Below, in pieces: positions 49,901 to 61,900 of a DNA stretch of 64,000 nucleotides. The notes under the pieces are model-generated. The model ran no database searches and was not told the DNA's origin. It saw only the letters and a list, made by a program, of their open reading frames with translations. Position 1 is the stretch's first letter. Every line of letters begins with the position of its first letter. The stretch is from Heliopora coerulea (lineage: Eukaryota > Cnidaria > Anthozoa > Scleralcyonacea > Helioporidae), in NCBI GenBank assembly GCA_030142905.1, contig JASJOG010000064.1, positions 558,001 to 622,000 of the forward strand, given 5' to 3'. Made by a program: the position numbers and the translations under genes.

Positions 49901-52900
49901 GAATTCTTATATTTAATCACTAGTCAACTGGTTTTCTATGAGCAGATAAACTGGTAAACTGAGTAAATGTGACGATAAATTTATTCATCGTGAATCTAGA
50001 TTCTTGAACCTCAGATTGTGGCGTCCGTTGTCGCTAGTCCAGCAATAGACGTGCAGCAAAATAGTAAAGTGAGCTTCACAGCGACAATTGTGCACAATTC
50101 TCCTTCTCAGTCGGATGCCTTTAACGTCCTAGTCCAACTGTCTGTCCCTCATCCTCACCTAATCCTTACCGGATTTACATCGAATTCTGGAAGTATAAGA
50201 AGTGTACCAGGAAACTTGGCTCCAGAACCTTTCCTAAGGTGAAGTTATCAGCTTTGTCTGTCGTGATATTAGTGTTGTCTGTGTTACTTTATGTTTCTCC
50301 TGCTGCTGGACGGGTTCAGTAATTACTAATTGTTTTGTCCAGCGCTCTCTTGTCATCCAAATTTCCGGATTATTTAACACTTTCATAGTTTGTGGTACTG
50401 GGTGCATATGCCTAAGACAGTTATTTTAATTATTAATAATTTTGTGCTTGGAGGACATGCCGAACATGGTTAACCTGTGAACTCTGATGGTCAACTAAAA
50501 CGCACAGTGATCACAAGGTGAAACACAAATCTAAAACAAGCGTTTTGAAAACTCAAAGTGTGATAAAAAAGAAAACTAAGTAAACGGCAATATTTCGAGT
50601 TTATTTCAGAGTCATCGTCTGATCAAAAATCAACATCATGAAAACGCAAGACTGAGTCAAGACGACGACTAGCTGAATGATAATATTTCGATTTATTTCA
50701 AGGCCTTCATCGAAGAACTAGTCTGACAGTGACTTTGAAATAAAGTTGATCTATTTGATCAAGTTGATAAACTTTATTAGGTTCAATACACAACTAACGG
50801 AACAATAGTTTTGATTGCTGCCTTTGAAATAAACCAATGTATATTTTACAAAATACAATCCATATGATATCAAGATTATCAGAAATCAACATGCGAATAC
50901 AAATCCAACATTCAAAATTGAACTCTCTGCTCTTTAACCCTTTCATGCATACCGTTGTCGTGCAACAACAAATTACAACAATAGAACTAATGAAAGAACA
51001 AAGCAAAAAACAAAAGAAAACAAAGAACAAAAGAATAAAAATATCATGTATGAAAGGGTTAAGAACATTATCACTCATTTTTGTGCATTGTCATTGTCTT
51101 AGCTGAACCTTGTATGGATAATATGAATTCAATTAGAATATTAATCAAATATTAATTCAACGGTTGGCGTGGTCTGTTTCACATGTTGTGTTATCGACAG
51201 TCAAAAGACGAAAACACATCGAAAAAGGGACACATCTTGGGCTATACACCTTCTATCCCACGGGCACAAAGAAATAGCTTCTGATATATAATAGGTTTAT
51301 TTATTTAATCTTATTTAAAAACGGTAACCCTTCAGATGTTTTGACGTCTGATTTCCAAGGGGCCGTTTACAATACAAAATACAAAAGTTAATTACAAAAC
51401 TTCTCGATCCTATACTTAATGTTTACAATACTATTGTGACTATACTTATTATTACTATTACTACTACTTAATTACTTACACACTTACTACTTGCTACTTA
51501 CTTACTTATTACAATTACTACTTACTATTCTTACAATATTTACAATACTATTCTACAAATACTTAACAATGCTATACTGATTTAATTATATACTAAAAAC
51601 AAACTAAAATATTAGAATATTTATAATTATTTGTGTTGAACCTTGTAGCGCCGACAAAATCAATTCTTTAGTCATTGTATATGAAAACGATGTTTTCCAA
51701 CGCAACTCAGGACCAGTCGAGATCAAATATGAAGCAACAACCAGCTCAACATTGCCAGCCAGTGAAATTATTGACTCGTCCATTGTCATGTTTTATACAA
51801 GTCTTCCCAAGACACTAAACCAATCCTTAGCCAGGAAATATTCCTTTGGGCCACGTTCAGAGGTAAGACCTTCATGTAACTAAAGTACGTTCGGTTTTTT
51901 ACGATAGAAGAAAATTTCGAGAGTTAGGACATCTCTTAAGACCCCATGCAACGTTCGGCCTACCGGCTAGGAATCGAACCCACGACCTTGCGAATGTAGT
52001 GCGATGCTCTGCCAACTGAGCTACCAGGGGTGGATCTAGACTAGTTCAACTAGTTTCCGGAAACTAGTCAACTTTTTGAAAGAATGAAAAATGTTGATTG
52101 GATTTTTTATTGCATGGAATATTAAAATGATATCATTTTTGTTTTGCACAACATAAGTTACCTTGCTAAAATACTCTGGTGCGTTAATTCTGTTCTAAGG
52201 AGCGGAGTGTGCTTGTGTGAAGCGTTCAGTCACACGGAAACCACTGGTTTCGTGGGGAAACTAGTCAAATTTTACCATGATTGGCTGATTCTAATAATTC
52301 AATTGGAGTGAACTGGTCAAAACCGCCTCTTATTGGCTAAAGGCGCCCAAGCAATTACAGTGAACTAGTCAAAACTGCCTCCTATTGGCTAATCGCCTAA
52401 ATCCCAATTAGAGTGAACTAGTCGTGAACTAGTGGAAAGGTATAAATAGACATGGCCTCGCAGAGATAGCACATTTGTGGTATGGACGACTGTTTACCTA
52501 AGGAATTAGACTTGTTTATCGAGCGATGAACCGGTTTTAAGCTCCATGAAAATTACATTTATCCACAACATCGGGAAAGCAGACCCACCGTGCGCCGAGC
52601 CGCAAGTATTTCATCAAACACCAGCCTGAAGCCATGCGGAAGGCTATGAAAATTCAGAGTGGAATGGCCGACTCGTTACTCATGGGCTGGTTTACTCAAG
52701 GTACCTTAATGAAGTCTTTTGTCTACCACGTTTTGGAAGTGCGTGTGGGAAGAGTGCCAGTTAGCTCAGTAGGTAATTAGGAGCATCATTTACGTTGTGG
52801 ACGACTGCTAATTTTGCATTTGCCGCCTACCTGTCAATCTGACGATGGACTAAGATAATTTTGAACTTGTTAACATTCCTGTTGGCCATTCTGCTGTTCG

Positions 52901-55900
52901 ACTGAGCTGATTTCGGATTTGATAATCTTCGTGCTTGTTAACCTTCACCAGCACTAAGATTACCATGAATGGATTAAATTTCCTGCCTTCAATTTTGCTG
53001 CTGGACTAAAATAATCTTGTATTTCTCCGCCAACCTAATTGTTAATCTGCTACTTGACTAAGATGATTTTGAGGTGATTTTAGATTTATTGGCCTTCCTA
53101 CTTGTCAATCTGATGATGGCCTAAGAGAATTTGAACTTATTAACATTCCTATCCGAATCGGCCTTTCTACTCCTGGACTGCGTTGAGTTTGGATTTATTA
53201 AACTTGCTGCTGGTTAGTATGCTGCTAAGTTAAGAAATCTTGATAATCCTCTTACTTCCCATTTTACTTCCGGAGGGACATAATTTTGAACTTACCATAA
53301 TAACCATCTTGCCTGCCAATTTGCTGTCAGAGTAAGATGATTTTTCTGCTGGACCAAAACAATTTTTAGCCAATCAACCTTCCCGATGTAAGCCATTCTG
53401 ATATTATGGGGTTGGACTTTTTAATATTTAATGTACTCAATGAAGGTGTGTGACCAAGTATTTATGTATTCAATGAAGGTGTGTGACCCTTTGTTTAGTA
53501 CCAACATATTTTATGAGGTTCTAACGCATAATGGTGCAAGGATACACATTAGAATTTCATTCTGGCTAACTCCAGACAATTTTATTTGGCAAAGGGGATA
53601 TCAGCTCCTCAATGGGTTGTTTATCAGACAAATAAGGACTTAAAGTGAGACAGGCAAGTCACATACCTGTATTGTAGTCGATGCAATGATGTATAGCCTG
53701 TCAATGTACTACTTTGTTTGTGACAGACTTCTTTCATCACTTGTATGCCATGCAGCTTTTTACTAAATGGCTTTTTATTTAATGGACCCTGTAATTGATC
53801 TTAACTCTTCAACTCATTTGCACCAGATTACAATGCATTGTACAGTATTTGTAATAATTTCAAAATTTCCTTCAATGACAATAGGAAAACATTAAAAACA
53901 AATGAAATATGTGACTTTTAAAATTTTCATTCACATAATCTCAATGCAAAAAAAAAATAACATACAGCTTAGAGAAATCTTAAATTTTAAAAATTTTCAA
54001 GGGGAGCAGTCTCTAGCCCCCCTCTCCCCATAGCATCTTTGGTACCTGGAAACTAGTCACATAATTTCCTTGATCCACCCCTGGCTACGGAGGTCGTTGC
54101 GGAGAGCATGGTCCAGTTTTCAGTTTATAAATAGTGGTAATGCCGAAGAGTAGAAGGGTATATCTTAAAGGATATTGTGCCATTTACGCTTGATTAATAG
54201 TTAAGTTTTTTTAATTATAGAAGGAAGTTTCGAGTGCTTTTTAAGATTTAGGATAATTTTTAGGATCATCCATTTATAGGATCATTAAAAAAATGTCCTA
54301 ACACTCGAAATTTTCCTCTATCATAAAAAACTTAACTGTTAATCAAGTGTAAACGCCACAATATCCTTTAACGTACGTTTGTTCGTGTTTGCGGGTGGAA
54401 ACTTCTGTTCTCGTTCGGCAGTCATTTCTACACATCAATATACTTCTCGAATGCTGTTCACCCAGTGACGTTATTCTTGTAGTTTCCCTTACGTCACAGG
54501 TGTGCAGGAAATTCAAAAGAATTCTTCCTCGTAAACGATGCTAGTGGCAATTCTTCATTTACACACAAAAGAATGTCCAATAACGTGCCATTTGTTAACG
54601 TCTTTCCCTTGATATTCAAATGACCAAAGGACATGACGGCCATATTGTTGTACGGAACAAACGAAACTAGTTAAGATCTTATGTTGGAGGAGAACTCCAG
54701 TCAAGAAATTAAATTGCTTCGAAATGAAAGGCGCCCAAGTACAATGTTCAAAAATGTCAACAGTCTTACGTCATCTTTTCTTGTGCTCGGAGAGTTAAAG
54801 TTGTCATTCTCGAATTTTTAGATTTTGGGGGCTGTCGTTAACGACGGCTCAATGCGAACGTACAGCGTGAATTTTATTTTGAATCTTGACATCGTCGGGC
54901 AGCCACGAAGCCAGGAATATTTTTTGGGGGATTTAATGTCAAGCAACTTTTGCCGCCAGAAATTTTCAACACTCCAAAAATGTACTATCTTCTTTTATAC
55001 TACTCTATCACATAAGAGAGTTATCTGAGCGTAATGGCAAACAAGAGTTTGGCTCGCGATCGTGCCTTTTAAAACCAATCGTTTGTCTATTTCACTTTCA
55101 TTTACAGCTTTTTTTATTTACAAGAAAACACGAATAGATAGAGATTAATTCGCATTTTTCGCTGCACTCCAGCTATTTCATAGAACTAAAGTCAATTTTG
55201 GGAGGGCCAGTCTCCAGGTATTTTACTGAATTTCAGAAAAAGCAGGGTCTAATTTGGGTTTCCTGGGTTAAACTTGATAGTCTGAAAGTTTATGGAGATT
55301 AATTTCCGTAGTTCGTATTCGGTGTTTTAATCTAAAAGAAGTACGAAAATATATGTATTAAAACGTACGAGTAGTTTAAAGGTGCCCAGTTTAGGTCTAG
55401 TAAAGCAGAACTAGACATATATGAGTTTCCTAGGGACGTTGACGGGTAAATACGATGGACGGTAATACCATGTTTCCCTGCAGAAAAAGAATGGTAATTT
55501 TGGTCACGGTTTCTCCTTAAAATTTTAGTGGTAATGCTTACTAAATTGTAGCATAGAGCGTAAGAACACTAGAGTCGACTGGTTTTGGCGCTGACTATAC
55601 TCAATGACATGCAAACATTTTTGTTCGACAATCGACATTCGTCAACTATTAGCTTCAGTTCAATATTCTGCTGGCAACTGACCAAACATTCACATCGTCC
55701 CTTCAGCACTTCAGATAATACGTATCGACAATTTATTGCGACGCCGAGAGTGGTTTGAAGCTTGCAAATCAAAGCTGGCCAGATTGTTATACTGTCTTAC
55801 GACTCATTATTGAACTGGAAACTCAAGCTTGTTGCAGCTATGGTTGCATAGGTGGGTGGTTTTTAACCCGCCAACCCCCCCCCCCCCCCTCGCCCTTGAC

Positions 55901-58900
55901 TACGCCACTGTTGTTGTGGTACAAACCTCGGCAATGATGTCAAAACTGTAGCGAAAACCTCCACTATACGCTGTACACAAACCATGAGTCGTCCAGCAAA
56001 CTCTGAAATGGCGACGTCCAAAAACAAAGGGATATGAGGATGTCACTTCACATCCTTGTTCAATGTCGGAAAAGCTTTCGTACGCGTCGACAATATTGAA
56101 AAATTTGTTTGCAAAAGTGGAGTGGGCACTGTTACCTTTTAATGATCCTCAACAAGTCTTGTCCGCGACTAAAGCCTTTTTGGCTAATTTTTAGTTTTTC
56201 CGTTCTTGAAGTTTTAAAAACGTGTCACAGAATAACGCACAGAAAAGCGATGCAGTGCCAAAGGAATTGCCTTGAAAAGTGTACGTTTGACATGAATTTA
56301 AAAAACATCCTGACAGTTTGTTCTTGACTAGAATAAAAGAAACTATAATCTTTCGGGACGTTGTAGAAGAACGAAGAACTTTAAAATGTTGGTTTTCCTT
56401 TCTTTTTGTTGCAGGCTCGATTTCTTACTTTTCGGCCGGATCCATATCTAACCTTGACGTTCGAATCTGAAAATGTGGGACAATTTGACTCTGGAGACGT
56501 CTTAAACTTCACCATTGTTGTCAAAAATGTTGGTGTTGGTAATGTTAAACCCAAGGCATACGACGTAAAGATAAACATACCGCTATCGAAAACGTTTTTC
56601 AAGGATTCCAGTTGGGATTGTAATCAGGGAATTATTAGTTCAGTCTCGACTGGAACGTTTTTTACAGTAATGGTTGAAAAGTCTATCCTTATTTTCAATG
56701 AAGAACTGAATTGCAATCTTACTACCACATTGAACACCGTTGCTCCATCTCAGATCGTTGAGCTACAGTCAAATTTGTTCTACCAATGTCTTCCAACGAG
56801 CTTGCAGAACCTCTATAATAATTATAATTCAAGAGATCAGAAGGACATTGCTATAAAACCATTAACTGTTGAATTATATGCTAGTAGAAGTACTTCCCAG
56901 GTTTTCACTGGGGATACGTTGGAGTTCACTGTCACAATTACTTTGCCTGAGGTTACAACAAACCTCAAGGTTGAGTACAATATTCCAACCATTGCTAGTA
57001 ATGCAAGAAGAAGGAGATTAGCCAGGTCAGTGCAAACAAATTATCCTCTCTTACGAAAATTTCACATGTAATTTCACATACGAATTTGGGATTCAGTATG
57101 CGAAATACTCAATTTTATTGGTGAAATGAGAAATTTCACATACGAAAGGCGAAATTTCATGTGAAAAAAATTTTCATATATGAAATGAAAACTTTCATGT
57201 GTGAAAAACGGACTTCACATATGGATATTTCACCGGTGAAAAAATCACATGTGATCTGAAAAATTTTATATGTGAAAAGTGGACTTCAGATCGAAGTTGC
57301 ACTTGTAAAATTCATATTTCATGTATGAAATGACTAACTTCATATATGACATGAAAAATTTCATATGTGACTGAGTTTTTCACACACGAAGGGTATTCCG
57401 ACGTACTTCATTACTACGTTACAGTTACTGAGTTTAGTTCATTTTAGCAACATAATGTAGGTATGTATAATCAAGTTAAAGTGCAACCAAGACATTATAT
57501 GAGTAGAATAGATCGTAATTTTTTTAAAATTTTTTTTGTAATTCTGAATTACTCAATAAAATCAGGGCCGGTGAAAGAGGGAGGGCTAGGGGACTTTAGT
57601 CCCCCACAACAATGATGCTGTCAAAAAATTAATAAAGGTGTTCAGCTGTGTCGGATTTATCAGGGGCAAAAGGGACAAAAGTGGCAAAAGTGGCAATTGC
57701 TCTGGGCCCCCCAGCCAGAGGAGGCCCCCCTCTATGCAAAAATATAATGATTAAAAAATTAGTTTTTTTTATTAACCCCTTGTTTACCGACGGGACTTTA
57801 ATGTCCCAAGTAGAATGTATAACTTGACAGTTCCAATTACCTGCAATAAACGGACTTTGATGTGTACATTTGGTGATTTGTCGTGTGTTTCCGTGTATGG
57901 GGGGCTCACCGAACAAGAAGTGCGTTGTGTCCCCCTAGGTCTAAATCCGGTACTGGTGTTTAGTTGTGTGCTACGCAAGATGTGTCAGATGTAAATACTG
58001 TAGAAAACTCTGAGGTTTAAGCTAGTTTTTCTGACTATTTACAAGTTAAGTGACACAGCTTGCAAAACATGCAATCGAACACCTTTACTAACATGACGCT
58101 TCGACGTACCAACTTAAAACAAAATTTACTAGTTTAAGAAGTAGACATGATGTAATGGGAAAAAAATAGATGAGTATTCCAGGTAATTGTATCGTGAAAC
58201 TGCGTTCTCTCTCGTTGAAATAGATCTTACCAAAATATATTGTTCATTTGTAGTTATAATTTGTTTGGCCAACTTATATCAGATGGGATTAAAAACTACA
58301 GAAAATTCGAACGACTGCAGCTGTGTAACCACTCACCAGGCAAAATTTAGGATTCGTACCCAGTCCCCCAATGCTGATTTGCTTCCGCCGTGCTTGGAAA
58401 TGCAAAACCACTCTTTGTTTACAAAAAGACGTCAACGTGTTGGAGCACTGCATGTCCTTTTATCAAGTTACAAGGGCAACAAGGCATTTAATTTCCGTTC
58501 CTGCCCGTTGTCTTAAATATCGTGACGATATTTTCTTCTTTCTTATCAGGCAAACAAGGCTGGTGGTTCTAAATCCTGTGTCATCACAGACAACGTTTAC
58601 CAATGGCAGAAACTTAATCGTAAGCCGTATGATCGAAGAGGAAACTGCAAACACTTACGCAGTTAAATTTACCTCCATTACCAACGTGCCAGATAACTTG
58701 CAGTCATCTGAGGACCTTCTGGCTGTTAAAGCCAAGTTCTTGGTAGTTAACCAACCTCTCATATTAAGTGGCAGAGATTTTGACATCTTCTGTACCGTAC
58801 ACTTTTCTGGAGGAACAGTGTCTCAAACTACAAAGATTTCAATTGTGGGACCTCTACTGAAGCCCCTTCTGAAACTTGCCAAGTCATTCCAGGTATAGTC

Positions 58901-61900
58901 GGAAAATTTTGTTTCAAAGCTGAAGCTCTATAGCAGAGATAAAGTTTGGTAAATACAGACCCGACATCTTATGGTAGACAATTTAACGACGGAAAAGTTT
59001 TCACTGCTTTTTTGTTTTCTTTTTTTTTTTTAATGTACTGAAGACGGTCAAATGTCAATTAAATAAGTCATACAGTTATTCCTCATTATTGTGTTACCGG
59101 TTACAGGGGATTGGAACCGCCGAAACCCTCCTTCAATTTGCCACGGCCCTGCATGTTCGTGCCAATAAGCTCTACTTTTACTCGTCTCCGAATAAGATTA
59201 GGAGACGAAGCGCTACTTTTTCTGGAGCTCGGATTTAATGAAGTAACTGTTTTGTTTGCGACAGGTTATTGACAGTAGTTTGGATTCTCCGAGCGGTATA
59301 TTCTACGTTAACATCAGCCACAGCTCGGGATCTCTTTACGATGCTTACGATGTCAACGTTTCAGACACAGTCGAAGGGATGGACATCATTCGAGAAAAAG
59401 AATTTCCAGGAATTGTGATATCTGCACCCACCGATAATAAGTACGAGATTTACTGTAATATTCCTGTCATCGCAGGTGAGATTATGAATACATATAACTA
59501 TGCATTAATGTACTGTCCTTTTGACTATATTGGTCGACAGGAGCATCGCTGTGTTGACTGAATACTAACTGTTTTCCGTGGGCATAAGACTTGTATTATT
59601 TTGCTCAGACTAACCCCACATGATTTTACTCGTCAAGTCAAGTGAAGAGCTCTCGCTGGAAAAGAGTTCTAACCATGTAACGCCATTACTGTTATAAAAA
59701 AGGATCGCATACCTTAAACGTGAAATTTTACCAAACAATTTGTGACTGCGTTTGATATGACATTTGGAAAGTCTGAGTTTCAGGCTACTACAATTGCACT
59801 CTTACATGTATGTCTAAGGGAAGCAATTAGGTGCACATCTGTGACTGTATTTGATATGATGTAATGAAATTCTGGCATGTAATTCTGTTACAGTCTTAAA
59901 ATCGCCTAGATTTTTATTTAAATCATGCTTGGAACAAGTTTTGCTATTATTAACAGTGACTTACAGACTTACAGTATTTATTTGTGTGTTTGTGTGTTTG
60001 TTTTTTGTTGTTGTTTGTTTTGACGTTTGATTGACTGATTGGTTGATGTTGCATTGATTACTTAATCATTATTTTTTCGACGTAGTTGGCCAAACTGTAC
60101 ACTTCTACTACAAATCACAGTTCAAGGTCGAAGTCAAGGTATTGTTTTATTAGTTTTTCTTTTTCATTTTAAATTTCCAGGGGAAAGAAAAATTTTTAGT
60201 CGAGTGCTTTTGGATGGAATGGGATGGGACATTTATTATGATACAAAATCAATCTTTCTCGAGCTCTGATTGGTTAATGCTCGTTTTTGGCTTGTAGTAT
60301 CCAAACAAGAAAAATTTCCCACCAAAAGTTCAATGATGTTTGTGTTGCTTATTGTGTCTGATTATTTTATGAAAGAGGTACCTGATAGATTTTTGTGTTT
60401 GGAGAATGTGATGCAAACACTTTGACGTCCTTATCTGTAAATTTGGAGGTACAGGCTACGACCATTCAATTTTCGTGTCCAAGTGAAGCGTTAGGTGCAA
60501 AACTATGTTCAGCCACCTTGAATATTTCTTAAGCACACGTCTCACTGACAACCTTATACAAGATTAAGTAAAGTTGCTCCCACTGTTCTGCAGGATATTG
60601 TTTGCTAGACCTAACCAAGTTCGAGATCGAGGTTAATACGCTCCACTGTTCTTATTTCACTTTCATTTCGAATGTTCGTAAATCATACATATTAAGAATA
60701 GCGTAGGAAGTGTCTTATGAAGAAAGAAATTTTCGTGGACTGTAATGACGAAAGCAATGGAGGAATTTTCACTTTCAAGCCACGTTGGTAATTTGTTTCT
60801 ATGTATTTCTGTTACAAAATTTACCTGTTGTGAAGTTATGGGGATAAACAGGATTTTCACAGTGAAAATGATGTAACTGTTTATTTTGTTTTATGTTTTG
60901 TCCTCAAAGACACCAAGATACGTCCAGACGCCGGCATCGTTGACATGGAGAAGTGCACAGGTATACTGTATATGTCCAACTTTTGAAAGATGTGCCTGGG
61001 AAATAGCATGTTAAGGTTGTGTCTCTCTGACATTGCGAGACGTAACGAGATGTCAGAACCTTAAATACTATTTTAAACAAAATAGCTTTCGTACGTGATC
61101 TAAGCTGGGCGCTAATGTTCATTTTAAGATTGCCGCTAGCTGTCCTTAAAAAAATTTCCTATGCAATTTCACATGCAATTTCACATATGAAAATATTTCA
61201 CATGAATTGTTTCAGTTCCATATGTGAAATGAAATTTTCATATGTGAAGTTAGTTTTCGTGTACGAATTGTCCGTGTCATATATGAAATACATATTTCGT
61301 AATCCAAGACTCCACATGTAAAATTTTGAACCAGTTCGTTTCACATAGAACATCATAGATATTTCATATTTGAAAACGTCCCCGTTTTATAGGTGAAATG
61401 AAAATTTCATATGTGGCAATATTTCAATTCAATATCTTTTTTACATGTGAAATGACATGTGAAATTTTCGTAAGGGTGATATTGGCTTGTTTTGTCCTCA
61501 CCCTCGAAACGATTATTCAAAAAACAGATTATTCAATAAAATAATAAAAACCTCAAATCCTTCAAGTTTCATTTGATAAGCATCATATTAATGAAGTACG
61601 TTATCTAGGTCTGATAAAAGCTTGGTTCTCTCCAAAGATTCACTTCCAGCAGGTTTTGTAGTCATTTCTTTTTTGTTTGATTACCTGTGATGTCTTTTAC
61701 AGTTAAATAGTCCAGCATATGGACCGGAAATAAATTCGGATGCTTGTGTTGTCCGAAATGACACTATCAGAGAAAGAGTAAGTCCCTATTTGATGTGATA
61801 CTTATAACTTAATTACTCCTGGTGTTTTGGTGCTGTGCATCCTGTGCTTTCGTCGAGGAAAAGGTACGTTTTGTAAGATCATAGCAGAAAAACTCTTATC

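Noticed and set aside
53431..53643. 70-residue frame with a repeated YSMKVCD motif
   Set aside because: Caused by a 27-base tandem duplication inside the CAGGGGTGGATC element.
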